In this document: piece after piece, positions 48,381 through 56,550 of the stretch | Position numbering within the stretch: position 1 is the first letter of the stretch | Layout of the letters: each line of letters begins with the position of its first letter | Source of the DNA: an uncultured Moraxella sp. | Lineage (GTDB): Bacteria > Pseudomonadota > Gammaproteobacteria > Pseudomonadales > Moraxellaceae | Direction: 5' to 3' | Assembly: GCA_943908405.1 (NCBI GenBank) | Contig: CALTTE010000001.1 | Coordinates: 1-64,000 of the forward strand | DNA length: 64,000 nucleotides | Translations under genes and position numbers: made by a program | Notes under the pieces: generated by a model | What the model was told of the DNA's origin: nothing | The model's database searches: none | The model's input: the letters and a program-made list of their open reading frames with translations, nothing else

Positions 48381-48923
48381 ATGCCTTTTTGTATTCAATG
48401 CGGACACACCGCCAATTATCAAATCCCGCAAGGCGACAGTCGTTTACGGCTTGTCTGCTCCAACTGCCACCATATTCATTATGACAACCCAAAAACCATC
48501 GTGGGTACGTTATGTATTTATAATAGCAAAATTTTGCTCTGCAAACGGGCGATTGAGCCACGCTTGGGTTATTGGACGCTGCCTGCAGGGTTTTTGGAGC
48601 TGGGCGAGAGTATGCAGGATGGGGCGATACGTGAAACCAAAGAAGAAGCCTGTGCTTGTGCCACAAAAAGCCAGTTATACGCTTTATTTGACTTGCCCCA
48701 CCTTGGTCAAATCCACGCAATGTATTTGGCACAGCTAAAAGATGGACAATTTTCAGCTGGGGCAGAAAGTTTAGAATGCCGTTTGTTTGACCCTACCGAG
48801 CTACCCAATGAATTATCCTTTAAAACCGTTGCTTTAACACTTAAATATTATAAAAAAGACGTGGCACGCTTTGGTAACGATTGGGCAAATTACCCCCTAC
48901 ATCAAACCGTATTAGACCATTAA
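48381..48923 (+). CDS. Zinc-ribbon Nudix hydrolase (ADP-ribose pyrophosphatase-like)
   Basis: An N-terminal zinc ribbon has CIQC (C4, C7) and CSNC (C26, C29). The Nudix box GFLELGESMQDGAIRETKEE and PRLGYWTLPAGF follow. Zinc-ribbon Nudix proteins of this length (180) are typically annotated as NUDIX hydrolases close to NudC or ADP-ribose pyrophosphatase; the substrate is not predictable. It lacks the longer N-terminal domain of NudC. Single gene, convergent with rimI. Confidence 0.9.
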   Translation: MPFCIQCGHTANYQIPQGDSRLRLVCSNCHHIHYDNPKTIVGTLCIYNSKILLCKRAIEPRLGYWTLPAGFLELGESMQDGAIRETKEEACACATKSQLYALFDLPHLGQIHAMYLAQLKDGQFSAGAESLECRLFDPTELPNELSFKTVALTLKYYKKDVARFGNDWANYPLHQTVLDH

Positions 48924-49273
48924 AGCCATCAATAACCAATCATCAGCCAACATTACCTATACTCAATCAATGACAATAGATCAACAGTAGTCAATAATAG
49001 TCAATTACTTAATTTAATTGGTGCTAAATTCATTGATAGCATTATAAACTAACTGTATCAATGCCAGTTTTATTGGCTTGATTATTATTGTTTAATTATT
49101 ATTTTTTGATTGGGATATATTATAGGCAATGGATAATTACTATAATTTTTATTTACCAAATAATTTCATTTATGAACTAATTAACCCATCAGCATTTTAA
49201 ACACCATTTTTAACTGTTGCTATTTCAAATTACCTGTATTTAAATTATCTTTATTTTAAATGACCATTATTTT
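48924..49273. other. Convergent AT-rich spacer
   Basis: Between two convergent genes. I see nothing but AT-rich sequence with TTTATTTT runs; no clear terminator. Confidence 0.35.
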
Positions 49274-49759
49274 TTATACTTTTTGCATTACATAAGCATC
49301 AAAATATTGCCCATTGATTTGATAATAATTTTTGCGAGTATGAATAATACAAAAGCCAAATTTTTGATATAAAGCAATCGCAGGGGCATTATCTACTTGC
49401 ACCTCCAAAATGGCATTGATGGTTTGCTTAGCGGTATCTTGGCTTGGCTTGTCTTTTTGGGTGTTAGCGATTGACTTAAGCCACGCTATCATCAAAAGAC
49501 TTGCTACGCCCTGCCCTTGATGGCTTTTTGCCACGCCCAAACGCAACAGCTCAGCACTGTCCACACATTGCGACAACAAATAACCCACCAACCGCTTATC
49601 CTCATACGCCCCAAGCCCCATAAAATGAATCAACGGCTGATAATGTAGCTCAAACAAGGCACTGGCTTGCCACGCATCAGGGTGTAAATCATTTTCTAAT
49701 ACCGCCACTTGATTAAAATCGCTTGGGGGAATAGGAGCAATAATGGGGATTGGGGGCAT
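49274..49759 (-). CDS. rimI: Ribosomal-protein-alanine acetyltransferase-like GNAT
   Basis: A GNAT N-acetyltransferase. The acetyl-CoA binding loop is LLRLGVAKSHQGQGVASLLM (about residues 70-90; pattern Q-x-x-G-x-G/A), followed by LEVQVDNAPAIALYQKFGFC, typical of RimI, which acetylates the N-terminal alanine of ribosomal protein S18. Length (161) fits. The Pro/Ile-rich start MPPIPIIAPIPPS is unusual. RimI versus a related GNAT cannot be fully separated from sequence alone. Confidence 0.82.
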   Translation of the reverse strand: MPPIPIIAPIPPSDFNQVAVLENDLHPDAWQASALFELHYQPLIHFMGLGAYEDKRLVGYLLSQCVDSAELLRLGVAKSHQGQGVASLLMIAWLKSIANTQKDKPSQDTAKQTINAILEVQVDNAPAIALYQKFGFCIIHTRKNYYQINGQYFDAYVMQKV

Positions 49760-49835
49760 TTTTAGTCTATTGAATGTTGATGGTTTTATATTGTGCTTTT
49801 ATGGTTTTATATTGGCGATAAATATAGTGATTTAC

Positions 49836-49937
49836 ACCGCTGTTTTTTAAATCGCTGTTTTTTTAAATCACCACTTCTTAAATTGCCATTCTTTAAATCG
49901 CTGTTTTTTAGAACGATGTTTGTAAATCACTACTTTT
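49836..49937. repeat. Degenerate ~20-base repeat upstream of rimI
   Basis: Blocks such as CGCTGTTTTTTAAATCGCTG and TTAAATCACCACTTCTTAAA recur about five times with gradual drift, in the 346-base spacer before rimI. No gene is present in the spacer. Confidence 0.6.
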
Positions 49938-50105
49938 GTGGCAATATTTTTTTTACCCAGAACTTTTAGCAATCTATGTCAAATATTGGCTTAATGGTTG
50001 GATTTAATGGCATTATCGCAAGCAATAGCGTCTTGTTTTAAATCCAACACGCTTTTGCTAATATGCTTGCCAATACATTTAGCATTTTATCAATACAATA
50101 ACTGC

Positions 50106-51680
50106 CTAAGACTTAGCAGGTATGCTTGCTAACACCCCAAGCAATACTTGCCAATAAGTGGCAACGCTTGGAATATAAACACATTCATCGGGTGAATGGG
50201 CGTTTTTGATGGTAGGGCCAATAGAGACAATGTCCATTTTGGGGTATACATTTTGTATCAGACCACACTCAAGCCCTGCGTGTATGACCTTGATTTGTGG
50301 CACATCACCAATCACTTGCTCATAAACCTGTGCGGTCAAGGCGGTAATCGGTGATGATGAATTGGGTTCCCAGCCCATATAACTGCCTACAAAGTCCACC
50401 TTTGCCCCTGCAAGATTGGCAACGCTTTGTACTTTACGGCAAGCGTGCTGTTTGCCCGTCTCATTGAGTGAACGAATCAAACTCACCAACGCAACTTGGT
50501 TGTCTTTTAATGCCACTGTACCCAGCGACAACGAGGTCTCCACCGTGTCGGCAACTTTATCAGAATAACGCAGCACCCCATTGGGCATCGCATTTAACAA
50601 GGCAATCACTTTTTGAGTATCGCTTAAATTAAGCATTGTGGTGGGCGATTTTGTATTAGCCCCATCGCTTGCCCCTTGATTGGCACTATTTGCCCCTTGA
50701 TTGGCACTTGGCACATCAACGCCCCATTGCTCCACCACAAAATCGGCTTGGGTTTCATAAGTCCCAATCAGCGTTATTAGCTTGTTGGCACGAGCGGTTA
50801 GGGTTTGCATCATATCGTCCAAATCCGCCTCATCGCAAGCAATGACCGCATTGGCAGTACGAGGAATGGCATTTCTGGCAGTACCGCCTTGCAAGGCCAC
50901 CAATCTTATAGGCAAATCACTTAAGCAATCAACAAGCAACAAAATGGCATTGCTGTTGTTTTTGTGAATATCCAGCCCCGAATGCCCCCCTTTTAGTCCA
51001 AGCACACGTACTGATAGCAATTGCCCCGCCACAGGCTCTCGCTTGATGGGTAGGCTTATCTCAGCATCCACCCCACCTGCACAGCCAATATAAATCTCAC
51101 CGACCGCCTCTGTGTCGGTGTTAATCATTAACTCAGCGTCAATCAGCCCATCACGCAAGCCCATCACGCCGTCCATTCCCGCCTCTTCATTGACCGTAAG
51201 CAACGCCTCAAGCGGTGGGTGAGCAATGTCGTCGCTGTCCAATACCGCCAAAATGCTTGCCAAGCCAATGCCATTATCCGCCCCAAGCGTGGTTTGCTTG
51301 GCACGCACCCAATCGCCATCAACGATTGGCTCTATCGGCAACTGGTCAAAATCATAATCATGATTGGCTTGGCAAACCATATCCAAATGAGCCTGCAGAG
51401 CAATGGGCTTGTGGTTTTGCCGACCCATTGTCGCTGGCTTTTTAATCATCACATTGCCAACATCATCACGATAAGCCTCAAACCCTTTGTCTTTTGCCCA
51501 CGACACAATATGCTGTGCCAACGCCGTCTCTTGATAAGAGGGGTGAGGAATACGACAAATCACATCAAACCATTGCCACAGCTTTTTGGGCTCAAGGGTG
51601 GTAATAGGTGGGTTGGCGGTATTGTTTGGCGTGTTTTGTGCTGTAGGTTGTGTGGCTGCTTGGGCGTTCTGCTGTGTCAT
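50106..51680 (-). CDS. pepD: Aminoacyl-histidine dipeptidase (PepD family)
   Basis: A metallopeptidase of the M20 family that cleaves Xaa-His dipeptides. Signatures: ALQAHLDMVCQ (metal His), TTLGADNGIGLASILAVLD, EEAGMDGVMGL (catalytic Glu) and HAGLECG near the C-terminus. The ATG at 51680 follows GGGGGA and gives an N-terminal ~35-residue polar extension; an upstream in-frame start exists. An inserted Gln/Asn/Ser repeat (SANQGANSANQGASDGAN) lies around residue 345 and is probably a flexible loop. The tRNA gene lies 190 bases upstream. Confidence 0.94.
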   Translation of the reverse strand: MTQQNAQAATQPTAQNTPNNTANPPITTLEPKKLWQWFDVICRIPHPSYQETALAQHIVSWAKDKGFEAYRDDVGNVMIKKPATMGRQNHKPIALQAHLDMVCQANHDYDFDQLPIEPIVDGDWVRAKQTTLGADNGIGLASILAVLDSDDIAHPPLEALLTVNEEAGMDGVMGLRDGLIDAELMINTDTEAVGEIYIGCAGGVDAEISLPIKREPVAGQLLSVRVLGLKGGHSGLDIHKNNSNAILLLVDCLSDLPIRLVALQGGTARNAIPRTANAVIACDEADLDDMMQTLTARANKLITLIGTYETQADFVVEQWGVDVPSANQGANSANQGASDGANTKSPTTMLNLSDTQKVIALLNAMPNGVLRYSDKVADTVETSLSLGTVALKDNQVALVSLIRSLNETGKQHACRKVQSVANLAGAKVDFVGSYMGWEPNSSSPITALTAQVYEQVIGDVPQIKVIHAGLECGLIQNVYPKMDIVSIGPTIKNAHSPDECVYIPSVATYWQVLLGVLASIPAKS

Positions 51681-51871
51681 TTTGTCCCCCAAAGATTGGT
51701 TTTTGGTTGGTTGTCGGTGGGTTTTTGCTTGGTTTTTTGCTTGGTTTTTGGGCGGTTTTGGGTTGATATTAACCAAATTATTAAAACCGCCCTACGCTTT
51801 TTGTTTACATTATACGCTAATTTTACTATAATATCGCTTACGATAGTATCAATTATTGAATATCAGTTATT

Positions 51872-51962
51872 GGTGAAGTGGCTGAGTGGTCGAAAGCGCA
51901 CGCCTGGAAAGTGTGTATACGTTAATAGCGTATCGAGGGTTCGAATCCCTCCTTCACCGCCA
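51872..51962 (+). tRNA. tRNA-Ser (anticodon GGA)
   Basis: The acceptor arms GGTGAAG and CTTCACC pair over 7 bases. The anticodon loop CTGGAAA carries GGA, a large variable arm (GTATACGTTAATAGCGTATC region) marks a class II serine tRNA, and GGTTCGAATCC forms the T arm. The CCA end is encoded in the DNA. It lies at the border between core genes and an accessory segment, a place where integrated elements often enter, but I found no duplicated 3' end downstream. Confidence 0.95.
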
Positions 51963-52503
51963 ATTTTGCAAGCACGCAAGTGGTTTTACCAAATCTTTAG
52001 TGGCAAATTTTTTGGTTAATCATTACCAATGGTGAATCACCGCCAAGTTGTTATTGTTATTTTGTATTTATCGCTTTTGTATCTATTGCTGGTAAGCTAT
52101 TTTTTACATTATTTTTACTCAACTATTTTCACCCAAGTATTTTTTTATGTTTTTATCATATGGCTTTTTGGCAATAAGCATACTAACTAAACAGCAAAAA
52201 ATACCAAGAAAATATACTTAGTATTTTAAATACCAATCAAATTAAACATCCATCAAACTACTTAAAACAGCCCAGCTAAATTAAATCATAAAAGCAAATT
52301 ATAAAAAACAAATTACAAAAAACAAGCAACAAAACCCAAGCGCCCAACCAAATCCGCACCAAAAACATAACTTTAACAATGCTTATTAATGCAATCTCAT
52401 TAAATAACACCGATTAAACAACGCCAAAACAGCGATATCAATTAAAACAAAACCAAAAAGATAAAACCAAAAAATTAATTTGCCAAAGGTAGCCAATAAG
52501 CAA
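51963..52503. other. Gene-free stretch between tRNA-Ser and the accessory operon
   Basis: No gene is visible. AAAACCAAAA-type runs are common (52440-52475). It lies downstream of the HEPN gene stop and would hold the operon's terminator, but none is clear. Confidence 0.35.
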
Positions 52504-53139
52504 TCATACCACAGGATAAAAAGGCTTGCCCCAATCTACATTAGGGTTATTTAACACAATGCCCACCACTACCGGTAATATCGCCTTCAAAATCTGACAA
52601 CCATCACCCAGCTGTTCACGATTAACGCTACTTTTGTAGGTCGCTCCGCCGTGAACGATTTGATTTCTCAGCGTATACAATCGGTCAAAAATTACCATTA
52701 ACACCGTCGCTGTGTCTTCATCTTTCAAACCATTTAATGCTTTTTTGTTGGCTTTGCTAAAGTCTTCTTGCCACGCCAGTTCACTTATTTTACCGTTTTG
52801 ATAATCCCAAAATGGCTGAAAGACATAAGGATTGTCAAGCATAATCCGAATGCTCTGCGAAAAAGTCTGCCATATCAAACCATACAGCTGTTTTTGCTCA
52901 TCTAAGCGACAAATTTTTTGAATAAAATCGGTAAAGCTGGCACGGTCAGCACTTTGCACCCCAAGCTCTTTGGCGTAAATGGCATTAAAAGCAATCCAAA
53001 GACTGATAAATTGCATATCTTTATCATCGCCACACTGATGAGCTTTGTCAAGCCAGCTCAATGCCCGATGCAATCGCAAGTTCAGCTGATCAGGATAAGC
53101 GGATTTGTTTTGGGTGAAGGTTTGATATAGGGATTGCAT
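52504..53139 (-). CDS. HEPN (Apea-like) domain protein, putative RNase
   Basis: A 211-residue helical protein. The motif RNQIVH at residues 158-163 matches the R-x4-H (R-N-x3-H) active site of HEPN domains, many of which are RNases in toxin-antitoxin and phage-defence systems. Conserved Trp/Phe-rich helices (MQFISLWIAFNAIYAKEL) resemble Apea-like HEPN proteins. Its ATG is separated from the YkgJ-like stop by only one base and has AAGGA upstream. It is the last gene of the four-gene operon. Activity is inferred from the motif only. Confidence 0.78.
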   Translation of the reverse strand: MQSLYQTFTQNKSAYPDQLNLRLHRALSWLDKAHQCGDDKDMQFISLWIAFNAIYAKELGVQSADRASFTDFIQKICRLDEQKQLYGLIWQTFSQSIRIMLDNPYVFQPFWDYQNGKISELAWQEDFSKANKKALNGLKDEDTATVLMVIFDRLYTLRNQIVHGGATYKSSVNREQLGDGCQILKAILPVVVGIVLNNPNVDWGKPFYPVV

Positions 53140-53140
53140 A

Positions 53141-53407
53141 TTATTCCTTAGGTTTGTTTTGTAATTTATAGCAAATCTGCAAATTTAAATCAACAAACTC
53201 CTCCCAAGTATAAACTTGAGTTAAATACGCCTTATAAAAATCCTCTACTCTACAAACCAATGGTCTGTCTTGATATATCAAACAAAGATTGGTGCTTGTA
53301 TCCAAATGTCTACAAATTCCATCGCCTCGATTTAGGTAGTTGGTTTGCTCGCTTAAATGGACATTGCGACAACAATGCCCACAAGCAGTACAAGGAAATG
53401 GTTTCAT
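53141..53407 (-). CDS. YkgJ-family cysteine cluster protein
   Basis: An 88-residue protein with eight Cys in the YkgJ pattern: CTACGHCC (C6, C9, C12, C13), then C32, C42, C52 and C79. Such clusters bind zinc or an iron-sulfur centre. RPLVCRVEDFYKAYL is the usual second block. The ATG overlaps the stop of the preceding gene (TAATG), so translation is probably coupled. YkgJ-like proteins are of unknown function. Its company with a HEPN protein and a membrane protein is unusual. Confidence 0.85.
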   Translation of the reverse strand: MKPFPCTACGHCCRNVHLSEQTNYLNRGDGICRHLDTSTNLCLIYQDRPLVCRVEDFYKAYLTQVYTWEEFVDLNLQICYKLQNKPKE

Positions 53408-53862
53408 TAAAAATCAATATACTCAACATTATCATCTTGTAAATCCATCATCAACTTTTCTACCTCCTGCAATGGTGATGACTTCACAATACTAACAATA
53501 CCGCCCATTGCCGCACTCATCAAATCCATATTACCAGTTTGCATTGCCACGTCCAATCTATCAAACATCTCATCAATAGCGTAACGTCTTTCAGAAAACG
53601 TATTCTCAAGGTAACTTTTCAAAATTTCAGTTTGATGCTGTATTTTACCAACATTTACCGCCCGCCAAGCCTCAATGCTAACTCGCTTTGTTTTTTCCTC
53701 TTCAGCAACTTTCTTGTATTCATAATGACTATTAACAAGTATATCAAAAGCCTCTTTAGCCCCAAGAGCTAAATTCACTCTTGTAGCAATCATTGCAGGA
53801 TTAACACTACGGATCACTTTAGGGTTAACACTACGGATCACTTTAGGTAATTTCTTTGCCAC
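53407..53862 (-). CDS. Unknown ~150-residue helical protein
   Basis: The sequence is hydrophilic and mostly helical (KEAFDILVNSHYEYKKVAEE, EAWRAVNVGKIQHQTEILKS, AIDEMFDRLDVAMQTGNMDL). No motif or family is recognised. I prefer GTG 53862 (MAKKLPKVIRS) because GGAG lies 5 bases upstream; the ATG at 53874 and TTG at 53889 are in frame without a good site. The N-terminus contains an exact 8-residue tandem duplication (PKVIRSVN twice). It lies between the membrane protein (58 bases) and the YkgJ-like gene (1-base overlap). Confidence 0.68.
   Translation of the reverse strand: MAKKLPKVIRSVNPKVIRSVNPAMIATRVNLALGAKEAFDILVNSHYEYKKVAEEEKTKRVSIEAWRAVNVGKIQHQTEILKSYLENTFSERRYAIDEMFDRLDVAMQTGNMDLMSAAMGGIVSIVKSSPLQEVEKLMMDLQDDNVEYIDF
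53801..53848. repeat. 24-base in-frame tandem duplication
   Basis: TTAACACTACGGATCACTTT plus AGGG is followed by the same 24 bases with one change at the end. It encodes the duplicated PKVIRSVN near the N-terminus of the operon's second gene. Identity suggests the duplication is recent. Confidence 0.85.
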
Positions 53863-53920
53863 AAAAATCTCCATTAACACATAAACCAAAAATTAACTTT
53901 CATCTTTTTCTTGAAAGATT

Positions 53921-54847
53921 TTAAATTTTTAAGTAACCAGAACATTGATACCCAACATCCGATACAGCTGAACCATCATCTTTCATAATCCTAATATTCA
54001 ATACATCTTTTAAATTACGACCAATAAGCAAAAGTTCATTATATCCTGCGTCCGTATAATGCTCAACCTTGTATTTTTCAAATTCTGAAACCAAACGATT
54101 GAGTGTATAAATAACTTCATTAGCATTTGCTTGAAGTGCTTTTAATACTTCTTCAGACTGTTCAAATTTAGCAATTGCCTTATCAACCTCTGCACGATAA
54201 GCATGAGCTTTAGTTAGTTGCTCTTCGGCTTTACTTGCCAACATAAAGCCACCAACCGCCAATGCAGGGCCAGCAACAATACCCCCTAAAGCAATCATAC
54301 CGCCAGACATACCAAAACCGCCAGCTGCTAAAGAACCGCCGCCCAACCAAGCAAGTGTTGCGTTTGTCGCCGCTACTCCTGACAAGGATGCAATCGCTGT
54401 ACCAGTTGATGCTGTAGCTAAAAGCGGTATAGTTCCATATACAGCAAGTCCTGTTAATGCTCCTGCAGTAGCACTAGTTGCAAGATTGCTAGCAATATCC
54501 AAAGAAACTTTAACCATTCTCTCCATTTCCTTTATCTCTTTTTCACTAAAATACTCCTCATAATCCTTAAGTTCACTGCCAGAATTTTTTTGTTGTTTCA
54601 ACAATTTAATAATATGAGCTATTTGAGTTTGAAAAATCGTTGCCTTTAATATACCAAGCTCTTTAAATATTTCATTGGTATCGTTTCTAATGTCATCCAA
54701 CTGCTTTTTTCGGTCTTCGTAACGACGTTCAGCCTTTTCCCCAATTTCTTTAGCTTCATCTATATCAATAACTGCTTTTGCACCTTTAAATACGCCTGTC
54801 GCACCTAAGGTTGCTGCTACACCCCACAATAACACTGGAATTGCCAT
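53921..54847 (-). CDS. Glycine-zipper membrane protein, unknown
   Basis: The 308-residue protein starts with a hydrophobic segment (AIPVLLWGVAATLGATGVF), then a charged coiled-coil region (about residues 25-110). A long Gly/Ala/Ser/Thr-rich hydrophobic stretch (about 125-205; LATSATAGALTGLAVYGTIP, GGSLAAGGFGMSGGMIALGG) follows. It ends with another helical, charged part. The glycine-zipper pattern fits a pore-forming or membrane-inserting protein. ATG 54847 follows GAGGA by 6 bases; the longer frame uses a TTG. It is the first gene of the operon. No homologue is recognised. Confidence 0.72.
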   Translation of the reverse strand: MAIPVLLWGVAATLGATGVFKGAKAVIDIDEAKEIGEKAERRYEDRKKQLDDIRNDTNEIFKELGILKATIFQTQIAHIIKLLKQQKNSGSELKDYEEYFSEKEIKEMERMVKVSLDIASNLATSATAGALTGLAVYGTIPLLATASTGTAIASLSGVAATNATLAWLGGGSLAAGGFGMSGGMIALGGIVAGPALAVGGFMLASKAEEQLTKAHAYRAEVDKAIAKFEQSEEVLKALQANANEVIYTLNRLVSEFEKYKVEHYTDAGYNELLLIGRNLKDVLNIRIMKDDGSAVSDVGYQCSGYLKI

Positions 54848-55000
54848 AACTTTTCCTCTATACAAATATTAATTCAATTTAATTTAAAAACATCAGTAAC
54901 AATCTTAGTATAAATTTGATTACATATTCTACTCCTTAAAAATAAATCGCATTCGTAACTTTTAACTCATTAAATCTGCTAAAAAACACGCCCCAACCCC

Positions 55001-55660
55001 TCAACCCAAAAACCCAGCCACGCCATCATAACCCAAATCTATCAGGCATCGCTTTAACAGATTCATTGCTTTTTTATCTGCTTCTTGCTCTGTTTTTTTG
55101 GATTTACGCTGCTTTAATAATGCTTGTAGTTTTGTCAAAGGGTTGATAGATGGTGATGGCAGTGAGCTAGGTACAGCTCCATAGGTTGTTTTGTCGGCAT
55201 TATCAAGCAACGCTTGCAACCGCTCCATTTGGGACGATTGTTCCGATTGCAGTTGCTCAACTGATACCTTATCGCGAACACCTCTTGACTGCTCGGTTGC
55301 CACCTTGTAGCGGGCTTGCTTTAATAATGGCTCAAGACAATCAAACACCTCACTTGGGATAAGCCCCTTAAGCTCACGCTCCACCATCGTCAAAAGCAGT
55401 GCCTTATCAAGGCCTAACTGGTGCTTGTTTGAGTCAGCCAATCGTTGCCATCGCCAGCTATAAGGCTTGTCATCAGTACGACACTCAAGCCCAAACACAT
55501 CTTGCAGTTTGACCAAATCTCGCTGGACAGTGCGTATTTGCCCATCAATACCCAGTCCTTTTAAATACTGGCAAATATCGTTTGTGGATACATAGCTTGA
55601 ATTTTTTAACAAAAAATCAATAATATGCCATTGCCTTTTAATCGTCCGCCCATCGCTCAT
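55001..55660 (-). CDS. HTH regulator resembling the N-terminus of WYL proteins
   Basis: The N-terminal ~70 residues form a winged helix-turn-helix (IDFLLKNSSYVSTNDICQYL, QIRTVQRDLVKLQDVFGLEC), as in YafY/DeoR-like WYL regulators. A middle helical region follows. The C-terminal half (about residues 130-219) is polar and has no recognisable WYL domain, so the ligand-sensing part is missing or replaced. It lies 153 bases upstream of the operon on the same strand and may regulate it or be its first gene. A WYL-type regulator beside an unknown operon is common in defence islands. Confidence 0.7.
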   Translation of the reverse strand: MSDGRTIKRQWHIIDFLLKNSSYVSTNDICQYLKGLGIDGQIRTVQRDLVKLQDVFGLECRTDDKPYSWRWQRLADSNKHQLGLDKALLLTMVERELKGLIPSEVFDCLEPLLKQARYKVATEQSRGVRDKVSVEQLQSEQSSQMERLQALLDNADKTTYGAVPSSLPSPSINPLTKLQALLKQRKSKKTEQEADKKAMNLLKRCLIDLGYDGVAGFLG

Positions 55661-56138
55661 ACATCACCCTAACGCCAAATATCCCCGACATAACCAGTAC
55701 AATCATTACCATTATAGGATAACAACTTTCTCGCAAAAATAACAGCTACCATAATCATTGCTACGTCAATTTTTGTCGCAGCATTGGATAGCGATACTTT
55801 TTTTATCAAAAATTATGTTATGATTTTAATTATAATTTAAGCAAATCCAAAAAATCTTTAACCGGCTATTTTTTGAAATAATCAACCTTTAATAATTTTT
55901 CCTTCAATAAAAATTGATTAACCTTAGCCCAAAACACAAACTCAAAAAAAGCCTTTTTGAACAGGGTTATTTTTAATAACATAAAATTAACAAAAAAACA
56001 GCCAATACCCACACAAAAAACCAAGACAACACCGCCAACAAGCCATTACAACTAAGAATTAAAGTTCTATTATATACATAATATGCTCTGTACTTCAAGC
56101 TTTATTTATTAGATAGTAACCCCAAAAAGTGGGGTGAT
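55661..56138. other. Divergent AT-rich spacer between two regulators
   Basis: About 480 bases separate the divergent HTH genes. I see only AT-rich sequence with many A runs. A short CCCCAAAAAGTGGGG inverted repeat at 56120-56134 overlaps the ribosome binding site of the XRE gene and could be an operator or a folded leader. Confidence 0.4.
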
Positions 56139-56492
56139 ATGACAAAGCGTACAGACAAACATTTAAGCCTTGCTATCGGTCAAAGTATCAGCAAAAAACG
56201 CCTAAGCAAAGGCTTGACGCAGGCTCAAGTGGCAGAAAAAATCGGTGTGAGTAACGATGCTATTTCTCGTATGGAGCGAGGGACAATTATGCCAACCATT
56301 AAACGACTCAATCAGCTAGCAACATTATTTGATTGCCAAACAGTAGAGCTATTGCAACAAAGCAGTCCACTAATCAGCGACCAAAGCCAATATGTTTATG
56401 AGCTTTTGGCTCAATTAGATGACACCGACCGTCTAAAGTTAATCGCTATTATAGAACAAATGGTAGATTGGCGAATCAATCACAAATCTTAA
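56139..56492 (+). CDS. XRE-family transcriptional regulator
   Basis: A Cro/C1-type helix-turn-helix occupies residues 10-65 (ISKKRLSKGLTQAQVAEKIG, VSNDAISRMERGTIMPTIKR). The remainder (about 66-117) is a helical oligomerisation region. The 117-residue length is common among phage-like and toxin-antitoxin repressors. GGGGTGAT precedes the ATG. It is divergent from the HTH gene at 55001-55660. Targets unknown; the inverted repeat over its own ribosome binding site is a candidate. Confidence 0.88.
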   Translation: MTKRTDKHLSLAIGQSISKKRLSKGLTQAQVAEKIGVSNDAISRMERGTIMPTIKRLNQLATLFDCQTVELLQQSSPLISDQSQYVYELLAQLDDTDRLKLIAIIEQMVDWRINHKS

Positions 56493-56550
56493 AAATTTAA
56501 CAGAATCTGTTTGGCGTTTTATATCCACAACATTCAATATCTTTAACACC

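Noticed and set aside
51872..51962. Integrated element ends (att sites) at tRNA-Ser
   Set aside because: I read the sequence downstream to about 58 kb and found no repeat of the tRNA 3' end, and no integrase gene.
51219..52019. 266-codon plus-strand frame
   Set aside because: It runs antisense to pepD and straight through the tRNA-Ser gene, so it cannot be a protein gene.
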